The notes below the pieces were generated by a model. The model saw nothing but the letters and a program-made list of their open reading frames with translations, had not been told where the DNA came from and made no database searches. Below, piece after piece: positions 8,172-16,817 of a stretch of 57,029 bases of DNA. Each line of letters starts with the position of its first letter. Positions within the stretch are counted from its first letter, which is position 1. This DNA comes from Streptomyces sp. NRRL F-4489 (GTDB lineage Bacteria > Actinomycetota > Actinomycetes > Streptomycetales > Streptomycetaceae): contig NZ_LLZI01000226.1 in the NCBI RefSeq assembly GCF_001509485.1, positions 1 through 57,029 of the forward strand, written 5' to 3'. A program made the position numbers and the translations under genes.

Positions 8172-10439
8172 TCACCCCTTCTTCCGGCCGCCGCCCCCGC
8201 GCCCCGCCACCGGCACGTCCAGCGCCCGCGCGATACCCACCACGCCCTCGTCCAGCCGCTGGAGGTGGCGCAGCACCCGGAACGTGACGGTGTGCGACGG
8301 CGGCACCGGCGAACCGTCCGCCTCCAGCAGCGAGGCGATACTGGCCCCGGCCTCCACCTCGCCGTCCGCGGGCCGGTCGTTGACCCGGGCGGTGATCAGG
8401 TCGATGTTGCGGGCGATCCGCCGGCCCGCCCGGGCCAGCCGGGGGTCGGCCGCCACCGACCGGCTGGCGGGCAGGAGTTCGGCCGTCGCCGCCAGCGAAC
8501 GGGCGTGGTACGCGCAGGTCTCCAGGAGCGCCACCAGATAGCGGGCGGTCTGCCGGCGGACCCGCAGCGGGGTGATCGGATGGACCAGCGGCTGGGTCGA
8601 ACCGCGCAGGTCGTTCAGCGCGGTGTCCAGATCGCGGGCCCGGGTCAGCAGATCCTCGGCCGGTCCGCCGGAGAGCTGCTCGACCGACGCCGACACCGCG
8701 TCCTGGAGCCGGTCCAGGACCGTCCCCAGGTGCTCGTCGGTCCGGCGGTCGGTGTGCACCGGCAGCACCAGCGCCGCCGCGACGATCCCGCACACCGCGC
8801 CCAGCGCGGTCTCCTCGATGCGCAGGACGAGGGTGGCCACGCTGTAGGTGTTGAGCAGGGTGTAGAGCAGGCCGAGCATCGCGGTGACGAAGAACGACAT
8901 CAGCGCGTACGACAGCGGCGCGGTGAAGAACATCCCGAAGACGCAGAGCAGCACCAGCGCGAACGCCGTCCAGGTGTGGTTGCCGACCAGCCCGGCCAGC
9001 GCCACCCCCGCGACCACGCCCAGCACCGTGCCCACCAGCCGGCGGTAGCCCTTGACCAGCACCTCACCCGTGGACGAGGTGTTGAGGAAGACGACCCAGC
9101 AGGTCAGCACCGCCCAGTACCAGCGCTGGGTGGACAGGAACTCGCCGCCGACGATGGCCAGCGCGGAGCCCGCCGCGACCTGGAAGGCGGCCCGGGTGGT
9201 GGGCCGCTGGAGGCCGGTGGGCCCGTCCTCCGCCGGCTCCGGTTCGGCGCCGGTGATCGACAGGTCCTCGGCGTCGATCTCCTCGCGGGAGCGGGCGGTG
9301 GCCGAGGTGTCCGCGGACTCGTCCTGCGGGCCGTCCAGCGCGATCCGCAGGCCCAGCACCGCGCGGGCGGCCTCGCCGAGCGCCCGGAAGGTGTCCTGGA
9401 CGGCGGCCGAACCGCGCGGGAGGTTGTCCTCCTCGCGGTAGCCGAGCAGCCGGTTGCGGACGTGCGCCAGCGCGGTGCCGCGGTCGCCGGGCGCGCGCCG
9501 GGCCACCAGCAGGCCCAGCGCGTCGAGGTCCCGGCGCAGCGTCGCCACCGCGTCGCCCTCGGAGTGCATGCGGTTGCCGGTGGCCGGCACCGGCGCGTGC
9601 GGCAGATGCAGGGTCAGGGTGTCGGTGCGTTCGGCGCTGCGGGCGTTGAGCAGGGTCATGCCCAGCCGTTCGGCGGCGATCTCGGCGTCCGCGATGCGGC
9701 GCTGGAGCAGCGCCGCGGTGGCCGCGTCGCGAGTGCCCTCCTCCAGCCGCCCCTGGATCATCAGCGCGGTCTCGTGCAGCCGGGCGGTGTGCCGGCGCAG
9801 ATCGTCCAGGACGCCGTCCAGCTCCTCGGGGCCGGCGTCCACCAGCTCCCGGTGGGTGGCCACCAGCTGGGCGAGCCGGGCCCGGAACGCCTCCCGCAGC
9901 CGGCTCAGGGTCCGTTCCGGGGTGTCCGGGACGAGCGCGAAGCGGACCGTGGCGCTGCACGCGAACGCGATGGCCAGCGTCAGGCACAGCGGCGGCAGCG
10001 TGGCCACCGTGGCGTGCACGAACAGCGAGATGAAGTAGACCTGAAAGCCGATCAGGCCGAGCGCGGTGCCGCGGTCGCCGAACCGGCGGGCGTAGGCTGC
10101 GCCGAAGATCAGCGCGAGGAAGAAGAGGTCGCCGGCGATGATCCGGCTGTGCAGCAGCGCCCCCAGCGCCACCGCGGCCAGCGCGACCGGCAGGCCCAGG
10201 GCGAGGGTGACGGCCTGGCCGCGCACCTCCTTCTCCCGGATGGCGAACGTGGACACCATCGCCGTCATGGCTCCCGCGACCATGAGCGGCACGGGCGTGC
10301 CGAGCAGGGCCAGGACGACGAGGGTGAGGACGATCGCGCTCACCGTCCGCAGTCCGGCCATCAGCCGCAGCAGCCCGGGGTCGGAGGCCGCGAAGCGGTC
10401 CCAGATGCCCGTACCGGTCCGTCGTATCACTGCCTTCAC
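8172..10439 (-). CDS. FUSC-family (aromatic acid exporter) membrane protein
   Basis: 755 residues from GTG 10439; a GGGGAG lies 11 bases upstream, and a second in-frame GTG is at 10430. The layout is typical of FUSC/YccS proteins. An N-terminal bundle of about six membrane helices occupies roughly 25-155 (VSAIVLTLVVLALLG, PLMVAGAMTAMVSTF, GLIGFQVYFISLFVHATVA). A cytoplasmic helical domain of about 200 residues follows. A second helix bundle lies around 390-535 (AFQVAAGSALAIVGGEFLSTQRWYWAVLTCWVVFLN). It ends with a soluble helical tail and a GGGGRKKG terminus. The family exports aromatic acids or other xenobiotics; the substrate here is unknown. No regulator is adjacent. Confidence 0.88.
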   Translation of the reverse strand: MKAVIRRTGTGIWDRFAASDPGLLRLMAGLRTVSAIVLTLVVLALLGTPVPLMVAGAMTAMVSTFAIREKEVRGQAVTLALGLPVALAAVALGALLHSRIIAGDLFFLALIFGAAYARRFGDRGTALGLIGFQVYFISLFVHATVATLPPLCLTLAIAFACSATVRFALVPDTPERTLSRLREAFRARLAQLVATHRELVDAGPEELDGVLDDLRRHTARLHETALMIQGRLEEGTRDAATAALLQRRIADAEIAAERLGMTLLNARSAERTDTLTLHLPHAPVPATGNRMHSEGDAVATLRRDLDALGLLVARRAPGDRGTALAHVRNRLLGYREEDNLPRGSAAVQDTFRALGEAARAVLGLRIALDGPQDESADTSATARSREEIDAEDLSITGAEPEPAEDGPTGLQRPTTRAAFQVAAGSALAIVGGEFLSTQRWYWAVLTCWVVFLNTSSTGEVLVKGYRRLVGTVLGVVAGVALAGLVGNHTWTAFALVLLCVFGMFFTAPLSYALMSFFVTAMLGLLYTLLNTYSVATLVLRIEETALGAVCGIVAAALVLPVHTDRRTDEHLGTVLDRLQDAVSASVEQLSGGPAEDLLTRARDLDTALNDLRGSTQPLVHPITPLRVRRQTARYLVALLETCAYHARSLAATAELLPASRSVAADPRLARAGRRIARNIDLITARVNDRPADGEVEAGASIASLLEADGSPVPPSHTVTFRVLRHLQRLDEGVVGIARALDVPVAGRGGGGRKKG

Positions 10440-10543
10440 GCTGCCGTACGCTCCCCATCCTTGGCATCGGCCGAGGTCAGGCGCCCCGGCCGGGCGCCCC
10501 CAGCATCGCATGAGGACCGCCGGAACGGCCCTCGCGTGCGCCG

Positions 10544-11485
10544 TCAGGCGGCTTCGTACGCGGCGCCGGCCACCGCGAGGTCCTCCCAGGCCATGCCGAC
10601 GCTCTTGAAGAGCCGGGGCCGGCCGGGGTCCGCGGTGGCCGCACCGGTGGCCAGCGCGACGAGCGGAATCATCGCTTCCGGAGCGAGCCGGCCGCTCTCC
10701 AGCTCCGGGATGAGGTCGCCGGCCTCGCGCGCGGCGGCGGCCCGCGACTCGACCACGACCGTGGAGCGGCGGACGGTGGTGCCGTCCACCTCGCGGCTGC
10801 CGCGCTCGTGGGAGCCGACCGCGGTCACCGTGGCGTGCGGCGGGAGCAGCGCGCCGTCGAACAGCGGGCGGGTGGCGGTGGTGCAGCAGGCGACGAGGTC
10901 GGCCTCGGCGACGGCGGACGGTTCTCCGGCCGCGACGGCCAGGCCGGTGTCGGCGCGCGCCTGGCTGACGAACCGTTCGACGTGGGCCGGGGTGCGGCCC
11001 ACGACGGTGACGCGGGTGAGCGGGCGCACCGCGCGCAGCGCGTCGAGGTGGCCGCGGGCCTGCGGGCCGGTGCCGAAGAGCACCAGATGGCCGGCGTCGG
11101 GGACGGCGAGCAGGTCGGCGGCGAGGGCGGAGAGCGCGGCGGTGCGGACGGTGGTCAGCGCGATCCCGTCGAGCAGCGCGAGCGGGGCCAGCGTCGCGGC
11201 GTCGAAGAGGAGGTACTGGCCCTGGACGCGGGGGAGTCCGGCGGCCGGGTTGTCCGGGGCGACGGTGGCGATCTTGACGCCCGCGTACCGGTCGCGGTGC
11301 GCGGGCATCAGGAGCAGCTGGCCGCGGGCGACCGGCAGCACGGTGCGCGGCGGATCGGCCTCGGGGTCCGCGCCGGTGCGCAGGGCGGCGCGGAGCGCGT
11401 CGACGGCAGCGGCCATCGGCAGGGTGCGCAGCAGGGTCGCGGCGTCGAGGGTGCGGGGCGGGGGCGGCGGTGACGTGGGGTGCAT
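10544..11485 (-). CDS. Ornithine cyclodeaminase / mu-crystallin family enzyme
   Basis: 313 residues, ATG 11485, near the family length of 315-330. The N-terminal dimerisation part includes PVARGQLLLMPAHRDRYAGVKIATVAPDN, where the Lys of GVKI is the conserved substrate residue. The Rossmann NAD(P)-binding motif is HLVLFGTGPQARGHLDAL at about 130-150. A later motif, HATVTAVGSHERGSREVD, precedes the C-terminus. Members deaminate ornithine to proline, reduce ketimines or act as alanine dehydrogenases; which reaction applies here cannot be read. The helix after GSH lacks the classical ornithine cyclodeaminase signature, so an imine reductase or N-substituted amino-acid role is possible. The neighbours give no pathway hint. 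Confidence 0.85.
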   Translation of the reverse strand: MHPTSPPPPPRTLDAATLLRTLPMAAAVDALRAALRTGADPEADPPRTVLPVARGQLLLMPAHRDRYAGVKIATVAPDNPAAGLPRVQGQYLLFDAATLAPLALLDGIALTTVRTAALSALAADLLAVPDAGHLVLFGTGPQARGHLDALRAVRPLTRVTVVGRTPAHVERFVSQARADTGLAVAAGEPSAVAEADLVACCTTATRPLFDGALLPPHATVTAVGSHERGSREVDGTTVRRSTVVVESRAAAAREAGDLIPELESGRLAPEAMIPLVALATGAATADPGRPRLFKSVGMAWEDLAVAGAAYEAA

Positions 11486-11556
11486 ACCGGCGAGTCTGCC
11501 CCGGGCCGGCGGGCGGATATCCGCGCCGCCCCGGAAGGCGTCCCGGGGCGGACGAG

Positions 11557-11596
11557 CCGGGCGGGCGCGTCCGGTGGAACGCCCCCGCCCGCCCGG
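11557..11596 (-). terminator. Terminator of the first chitinase gene
   Basis: An inverted repeat with left arm CCGGGCGGGCG (11557-11567) and right arm CGCCCGCCCGG (11586-11596). It abuts the chitinase stop codon at 11597. Confidence 0.7.
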
Positions 11597-12850
11597 TCAG
11601 CAGGCGCCCAGGTCCTGCCAGACCCCCGAGCCGCCGGTGGAGGGCGCCTCGCCCTGCGTCCACCACTTGGCCTTCCAGGTGCGGCCCTGGTACGCGACGG
11701 TGTCGCCGCCCACGTAGACCGTGCCCGCGCTGTACGGGCTCGCGGTGCAGCTGCCGCCCGGGGGAGTGGTGGGCGGCGTGGTGGGAGGCGTGGTGGGCGG
11801 GGTGGCGCCGGCGAAGAGCACCGAGAACTTGGTGAAGTCCCAGGCACCCTGCGGCACGCTGCTGCAGGTGCCGGAGGTGCGGCCGTTGTTGTCCGGCGGG
11901 GTGCACTGGCGGTCGCGGTTGACCGACCAGTTGGTGAAGCGCGCCATGTGGTGCGAGGTGGCGTAGTCCAGCACGGTCCGGAAGTCCGCCTGGGTGAAGA
12001 ACTCCCCGGTGTCGCTGCGGCCGTTCATCTGCGAGACGCCCTCGTGGGCGTAGGCGGTGGCCTCGTCCCAGCCGAAGGCGGAGCGCAGTACGGCGTTGAA
12101 GTTGGTCAGCGCGGAGGTCTGGGCGGCCGCGCCGCTGAAGCCGCCGTCGAACGGCATGATGGAGAAGTTGTCCGGGACGAAGGACTGCGCCTTGGCCTCG
12201 TTCAGCATCTGCTTGCCGAACCACCCGGTGCCGTCGGCGGTGCCGGCGGTGGTGACGGAGAGGTAGAGGCCGGGGTTCTTCTGCTGGAGGATCTTGGCGG
12301 CGCCGATCTCGTTGTGGATCGCCGCGGAGTTCTCGTACTCCGGCTCCTCCAGGTCGAAGTCGAGCGCCTTGAGGCCGTACTTGTCGATGACCTGCTGGTA
12401 CGCGGCGGCGGTCGCCTCCGGCGTCCCGCACGCCTGCCCCAGCTTGGTGCCGTTGTAGCCGCCGATCGACACCGAGACGTCGCCGCCCTTGGCGCGGATC
12501 CTGGAGATCACCCCGGCCACCGCGGTGTCGGACGCCACCGGGTGCAGGCCGTCCCAGGTCGGCGAGCAGCCGCCGCCGTTGGGCGCCAGGATGAAGGCGA
12601 GCTGGAACGCCTTGAGGCCGGTGGCGTCCATCACCGCGCCGGCGTCCGGCGGGTCGTTGTCGAGCGGCATCAAGTAGGGCGCGGCCGCGTACCAGTTGCT
12701 GCCCAGGGCGGTGGGGGCCGCGGCCGCGGAGGCGGCGGGCGGCGCCTGGGCGGTGCGGTGGCCGGTGGCGAGCGCCGTACCGGCCGCGGTGAGCGCGAGG
12801 GCGGCCGCCGAGACGGCCGCCGCGAGGGCTCTGAGGTGACGAGGTGGCAC
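11597..12850 (-). CDS. Secreted GH18 chitinase with C-terminal CBM5/12
   Basis: 417 residues from GTG 12850, with GGAGG five bases upstream. A Sec signal peptide covers about 1-36 (basic PPRHLR, then an Ala/Leu-rich core). The GH18 TIM-barrel domain spans about 50-335: the strand-3 motif is GGDVSVSIGGYNG and the catalytic motif is LDFDLEE (D-x-D-x-E, Glu the acid). A Pro/Thr linker of repeated TPPT leads to a chitin-binding CBM5/12 at about 365-417 with WKAKWW aromatics and flanking cysteines. It secretes to hydrolyse chitin. Two DasR-type sites (12874-12885, 12930-12941) lie upstream, so N-acetylglucosamine induction is expected. Confidence 0.95.
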   Translation of the reverse strand: MPPRHLRALAAAVSAAALALTAAGTALATGHRTAQAPPAASAAAAPTALGSNWYAAAPYLMPLDNDPPDAGAVMDATGLKAFQLAFILAPNGGGCSPTWDGLHPVASDTAVAGVISRIRAKGGDVSVSIGGYNGTKLGQACGTPEATAAAYQQVIDKYGLKALDFDLEEPEYENSAAIHNEIGAAKILQQKNPGLYLSVTTAGTADGTGWFGKQMLNEAKAQSFVPDNFSIMPFDGGFSGAAAQTSALTNFNAVLRSAFGWDEATAYAHEGVSQMNGRSDTGEFFTQADFRTVLDYATSHHMARFTNWSVNRDRQCTPPDNNGRTSGTCSSVPQGAWDFTKFSVLFAGATPPTTPPTTPPTTPPGGSCTASPYSAGTVYVGGDTVAYQGRTWKAKWWTQGEAPSTGGSGVWQDLGAC

Positions 12851-12873
12851 AGGTCCTCCAGGAACCGAGGGGG

Positions 12874-12885
12874 TGGTCCAGACCA
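12874..12885. promoter_or_regulatory. DasR-type (dre) site 1 of first chitinase
   Basis: TGGTCCAGACCA is a near-perfect palindrome matching the core TGGTCTAGACCA of the DasR responsive element and of the classical Streptomyces chitinase promoter repeats. It lies 24 bases upstream of the chitinase start, in the leader. Confidence 0.85.
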
Positions 12886-12929
12886 ATTGCCCACAGGGTG
12901 AGCCTGCCGCCGTGGGCACGTCAAGGCTT

Positions 12930-12941
12930 TGGACTGGACCA
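12930..12941. promoter_or_regulatory. DasR-type (dre) site 2 of first chitinase
   Basis: TGGACTGGACCA (TGGTCCAGTCCA on the chitinase strand) is a second copy of the same motif, 56 bases from site 1. It probably overlaps the promoter. The GH114 gene starts 80 bases away in the opposite direction and could also be affected. Confidence 0.8.
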
Positions 12942-13020
12942 ATGTGCGGCCGCGGGAAGGCGCGCCCCCGGCCTCCGTCGAGTGATCAACTCCCGCCCCG
13001 GCCCGTTAAGGTGACGAGCT

Positions 13021-13911
13021 GTGTCTCCTACGTCCGCTATGTCCCGCATACCGCTGCCGCTGCCGCTGCCGCTGCGCCGCGCCGCCGGAGTCCTCGCGCT
13101 CGCCGCCCTGCCGCTCGCCGGCTGCGCCCCGTCCGCGCCCCCGGCCGACCGCGACCACCCCAGCGCCCCGGCCACCGCCCCGCACGGCGTCCGGCTGCCC
13201 GCCGCCGGCGCCGCCTTCGACTACCAGATCGGCGGCGCCTACCCGCCGGCCCGCGACGTCCGGATCGTCTCCCGCGACCGCACCGCGCCCCCCGCGCCCG
13301 GCCGCTACACCATCTGCTACGTCAACGCCTTCCAGGCCCAGCCCGGCGCCGAGGCCGCCCGGTGGTGGCAGCGGCACCACCCCGACCTCCTGCTGCGCGG
13401 CCGGGACGGCGACCTCGTCATCGACGAGGACTGGGACGAGCCGCTGCTCGACATCTCCACCGCCGCCAAACGCCAGGCGCTCCTCGGCGTGGTCGGCCCC
13501 TGGATCGACGGCTGCGCCGCCTCCGGCCACGACGCCGTCGAACCGGACAACCTCGACTCCTACGAACGCTCCGACGGCCTGCTGACCAAGAACGACGCGC
13601 TGGCCTTCGCCGCCCTGCTGACCCGCCGGGCGCACGACCGCGGTCTGGCCGCCGCCCAGAAGAACGCCGGCGACCTGCTCCCCGAACGCCGCCGGGCCGG
13701 ATTCGACTTCGCCGTCACCGAGGAGTGCGGCCGCTACCGCGAGTGCGCCGACTACGCCGACGCCTACGGCGGCCGGGTCTACGACATCGAATACCGCCGC
13801 CAGGACCTCGACACCGCCTGCCGCACCTGGGGCCACCGCCTCTCCCTCGTCCTGCGCGACCGCGATGTCGGCCGCCCCGGCGACCGGGGCTACGTACGCG
13901 CCACCTGCTGA
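13021..13911 (+). CDS. GH114-like (polygalactosaminidase-type) lipoprotein
   Basis: 296 residues from GTG 13021 (AAGG upstream); an alternative ATG is at 13039. A lipoprotein signal with lipobox LPLAGC puts the lipidated Cys at about residue 38. The remainder is a TIM-barrel of the GH114 / endo-alpha-1,4-polygalactosaminidase type: FDYQIGG, YTICYVNAFQAQPG, WDEPLLDIS, VEPDNLDSYERSDG and GLAAAQKNAGDLL. The two acidic residues in EPDNLDSY and ITEEC-like VTEECG are the likely active site. It probably acts outside the membrane on a galactosaminogalactan or related amino-sugar polymer, which fits the chitinase neighbour. It shares the divergent region that carries two DasR-type sites. Confidence 0.85.
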   Translation: MSPTSAMSRIPLPLPLPLRRAAGVLALAALPLAGCAPSAPPADRDHPSAPATAPHGVRLPAAGAAFDYQIGGAYPPARDVRIVSRDRTAPPAPGRYTICYVNAFQAQPGAEAARWWQRHHPDLLLRGRDGDLVIDEDWDEPLLDISTAAKRQALLGVVGPWIDGCAASGHDAVEPDNLDSYERSDGLLTKNDALAFAALLTRRAHDRGLAAAQKNAGDLLPERRRAGFDFAVTEECGRYRECADYADAYGGRVYDIEYRRQDLDTACRTWGHRLSLVLRDRDVGRPGDRGYVRATC

Positions 13912-13980
13912 CGCCCCGTCACAAAATCCCGCGACCGCGCCGGAACGCGTCCCGGACGCCCATCCCCTAGACTCGCGAAA

Positions 13981-14601
13981 ATGGCCAAGTACTTCGACGT
14001 TCACCCCGACAATCCCCAGCGCCGCACCATCGGGACCGTGGCCGACACCATCCGCTCCGGCGGGCTCATCGCCTACCCGACGGACTCCTGCTTCGCCCTG
14101 GGCTGCCGGCTGGGCAGCCGCGACGGACTGGACCGCATCCGCGCGATCCGCGACCTCGACGACCGCCACCACTTCACCCTGGTGTGCCAGAACTTCGCCC
14201 AGCTGGGCCAGTTCGTGCACATCGACAACGACGTCTTCCGCGCCATCCGGGCCGCCACCCCCGGCCGCTACACCTTCATCCTGCCCGCGACCAAGGAAGT
14301 CCCGCGCCAGCTCCTCCACCCCCGGAAGAAGACCGTCGGCGTCCGCATCCCCGACCACACCGTCACCCAGGCCCTCCTCGCCGAACTGGGCGAACCGCTG
14401 CTCTCCAGCACCCTGCTGCTGCCCGACGAGGCCGAGCCGCTGACCCAGGGCTGGGAGATCAAGGAACGCCTGGACCACGTCATCGACGCGGTGGTCGACT
14501 CCGGCGACTGCGGCACCGAGCCCACCACCGTCGTGGACTTCTCCGGCGACGTCCCCGAGATCGTCCGGCGCGGCGCGGGCGACCCGTCCCGCTTCGAGTG
14601 A
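13981..14601 (+). CDS. yciO: YciO (Sua5/YrdC-family protein)
   Basis: 206 residues, ATG 13981. The sequence follows Escherichia coli YciO as I remember it almost from end to end: YFDVHPDNPQRR, GLIAYPTDSCFALGC, RIRAIRDLDDRHHFTLVCQN, PGRYTFILPATKEVPRQLL, VGVRIPDH, and PTTVVDFSGDVPEIVRRGAGD. That separates it from the true tRNA N6-threonylcarbamoyladenosine synthase Sua5/TsaC. The family binds ATP and double-stranded RNA through the YrdC fold, and YciO is at best a weak threonylcarbamoyl-AMP synthase. It stands alone and converges on the Mrp operon with an 18-base gap. Confidence 0.93.
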   Translation: MAKYFDVHPDNPQRRTIGTVADTIRSGGLIAYPTDSCFALGCRLGSRDGLDRIRAIRDLDDRHHFTLVCQNFAQLGQFVHIDNDVFRAIRAATPGRYTFILPATKEVPRQLLHPRKKTVGVRIPDHTVTQALLAELGEPLLSSTLLLPDEAEPLTQGWEIKERLDHVIDAVVDSGDCGTEPTTVVDFSGDVPEIVRRGAGDPSRFE

Positions 14602-14619
14602 CCGGCCCGGCGGCGCCCC

Positions 14620-16449
14620 TCACACCACCAGCGCCGCCAGTACGGTCACCCCGGCCAGGAACCACGCCACGTAGTCCCCGGCATGGCCCGAGTGCAGGCG
14701 GCGCAGCGGCACCGTCCAGCGGGCCGCCTCCCGGCGCACCGGCCGCCGGACGGCCGCCAGCGCGAACGCCGCGGCCAGCGCGGTGGCCAGCAGGCCCCAC
14801 AGCACACCGGACACCGACCAGTCCGGCGGGGCCACCGCGGCCGGCGGCGCCGGGGCGCCGTGCAGTAGCGACGCGGTGTAGCCGGCGTGGTCGGTGAAGG
14901 CGGCCGCGGCCCGGCCGGCGGCCGTCCGCAGCCCGGGCACCAGCCCGGCCGCCAGCGCCCCGGCCAGCAGCACCGCCGGCACCACCCGCATGGTGTCGGG
15001 AATCCGGGACAGCAGCCCGCCCCGGGTCTCCGGCTCCTCGTCCGTCCCGGCCGTCTCCGCCCCGGACTCCTCGCCCGGCGCGGGCGCGTCGGACGGGTGC
15101 CGGCTGCCCAGTCCCAGGAACACCCGGGCCGCGGCGCGCAGCACCGCACCGCCGGTCGCCGCCGACACCACCACGCACAGCGCCGTCGCCCAGCCGCCGG
15201 CCGCCTCCTCCACCACCGCCTTGCCCAGCGCCGTCCCGAACGGCGGCAACCCGGCCAGCGCCAGCCCGCCCACCGCGAACAGCCCGCCCACCCACGGCAG
15301 TTCGCGCGCCCGGCCGTGCAGCTGGTGCTCGTCCACGCTGCCGTACCGGTCCAGCAGTACGCCCGTACAGGCGAACAGCGCCGCCTTCACCCCCGCGTGC
15401 CCCAGCACGTACAGCACCACCCCGCCGGTGCCGCGCGCCCCGAGCGTCGCCAGGCCGACCAGGAACAGACCGGTGTGCGCGACCGTGGAGTAGGCCAGCA
15501 GCCGCTTCAGATGGCGCTGCAGCCAGCACATCACCGCGCCCAGCAGCGCCGTCAGCACCCCCAGCACCAGCAGCGCCCGGTGCACCCCGGCGGACGGCAG
15601 CCCGCCCGGCCCGGCGAACACCGTCCAGTACACCCGCGCCGTGCCGTACAGCCCCAGCTCGACCATGACCCCGGACAGCAGCATGCACACCGGCGTCGGG
15701 GCCACCGCGTGCGCGTCCGCGAGCCAGAAGTGGAACGGCACCGCCGCCGCCTTGACCAGCAGCCCGGCGGCGACCAGCGCGAACGCGGCGATCAGCAGCG
15801 GCCCCGGGCTGCCCGGACGCGCGTCCAGCCGGGCGCCGATCTGCGCCAGCCCCAGTTCGCCGGTGCGCGCGTACAGCAGCCCGATGCCGAGCAGCGCGGC
15901 GTACCCGCCCAGCGAGTTGACCAGCGCGAAGATCAGCGCGCCCTGGACCGGCCGGGCCTCCTCCACGCGGTAGCCGGTGAGCGCGTACGCCACCACACCC
16001 ATCAGCTCGAAGAAGACGAACGCGTTGAACAGGTCCCCGGTCAGCGCGAAACCGCACATACCCGCCTGGAACAGCAGCACCAGACCCGGGTACGAGCCGG
16101 CGTGCCGGGGCGGCGGTTCGTCGAAGTACCGCCAGGCGTACGCCAGCGACGCCAGCACCAGCACGGACACCAGCGCCGCCAGCCCCAGCCCGACCGGGTC
16201 GCCGACCAGGACGATGCCCACCCCCGCGCCGTGGTGCGGGCGCCAGCCGCCCACCCACTCGGCCGGGCGCGGGGCGGCGCCCGGGGTGGCCGCCAGGGCG
16301 CCCAGCGCCGGCGCCGCCCCCGCGGCGGAGAACAGGCACCCCAGCACCTCCGCGGCATGGCGCGGCAGCCGGCGGCCCGCGCCCACCAGCACCGCCGCGC
16401 CCAGCAGGGGCACGGCCACGATCAGCGGCAGCAGCCGCGCGACGCTCAC
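14620..16449 (-). CDS. mrpD: Mrp antiporter subunit D (NuoL/M/N-like)
   Basis: 609 residues from GTG 16449, which overlaps the mrpC stop by 4 bases (GTGA). It is a polytopic protein with about 14 membrane helices and the proton-translocating core shared with complex I. Key motifs are GDLFNAFVFFELMGVVAYALTGYR (conserved Glu), LVKAAAVPFHFWLADAHAVAPTPVCMLLSG (conserved Lys) and RHLKRLLAYSTVAHTG. It would carry the ion path of a multisubunit cation/proton antiporter. An acidic loop around 455-485 (PGEESGAETAGTDEEPETRGG) separates the last helices. It is the only NuoL/M/N-type subunit in the operon. Confidence 0.93.
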   Translation of the reverse strand: MSVARLLPLIVAVPLLGAAVLVGAGRRLPRHAAEVLGCLFSAAGAAPALGALAATPGAAPRPAEWVGGWRPHHGAGVGIVLVGDPVGLGLAALVSVLVLASLAYAWRYFDEPPPRHAGSYPGLVLLFQAGMCGFALTGDLFNAFVFFELMGVVAYALTGYRVEEARPVQGALIFALVNSLGGYAALLGIGLLYARTGELGLAQIGARLDARPGSPGPLLIAAFALVAAGLLVKAAAVPFHFWLADAHAVAPTPVCMLLSGVMVELGLYGTARVYWTVFAGPGGLPSAGVHRALLVLGVLTALLGAVMCWLQRHLKRLLAYSTVAHTGLFLVGLATLGARGTGGVVLYVLGHAGVKAALFACTGVLLDRYGSVDEHQLHGRARELPWVGGLFAVGGLALAGLPPFGTALGKAVVEEAAGGWATALCVVVSAATGGAVLRAAARVFLGLGSRHPSDAPAPGEESGAETAGTDEEPETRGGLLSRIPDTMRVVPAVLLAGALAAGLVPGLRTAAGRAAAAFTDHAGYTASLLHGAPAPPAAVAPPDWSVSGVLWGLLATALAAAFALAAVRRPVRREAARWTVPLRRLHSGHAGDYVAWFLAGVTVLAALVV

Positions 16450-16817
16450 CCCCGCAGCTCCGACAACTCGTCCGGATCGACCGTGCGGTGCCGCTTGGCG
16501 ATCTGGATCACCAGGGAGAGCAGCAGCGCGGTCACCGTGGCACCGATGACGATGTCGGTCAGCACCAGTGCCTGGACGACCGGATCGACCACCGGCCGGG
16601 AACCGGGCCGGAGATCGGAGAAGACCGGCGCCGTGCCGCCCCGCCGGTAGCCGACCGCCAGCAGCAGCACATACGTCGATGCCTGGCACACCGCCAGGCA
16701 CCCCACCGCGTGGATCAGATTGCGGCTGGTCGCCAGCCCGTAGCAGCCCATCAGGAACAGCCAGCCGGCCACCGCGTACGGCAGCACTCCCATCGCGTTC
16801 TCCCCGATCGCGTTCAC
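16446..16817 (-). CDS. mrpC: Mrp antiporter subunit C (NuoK-like)
   Basis: 123 residues, ATG 16817, overlapping the mrpB stop by 4 bases. Three membrane helices resemble NuoK/MnhC: VLPYAVAGWLFLMGCYGLATSRNLIHAVGCLAVCQASTYVLLLAVGY, then VVQALVLTDIVIGATVTALLLSLVIQI. The DPVVQALVLTDIVIG motif is the family hallmark. It acts as a membrane subunit of the antiporter encoded by 14620-18513. Confidence 0.92.
   Translation of the reverse strand: MNAIGENAMGVLPYAVAGWLFLMGCYGLATSRNLIHAVGCLAVCQASTYVLLLAVGYRRGGTAPVFSDLRPGSRPVVDPVVQALVLTDIVIGATVTALLLSLVIQIAKRHRTVDPDELSELRG

Noticed and set aside
13981..14601. Housekeeping Sua5/TsaC threonylcarbamoyl-AMP synthase
   Set aside because: The N-terminus (YFDVHPDNPQRR) and overall sequence follow YciO, not TsaC or Sua5, and no Sua5 C-terminal domain is present.
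14620..16449. NuoM/NuoN of respiratory complex I
   Set aside because: MrpC, MrpB and DUF4040 neighbours, with no nuo genes, identify an Mrp-type antiporter subunit instead.
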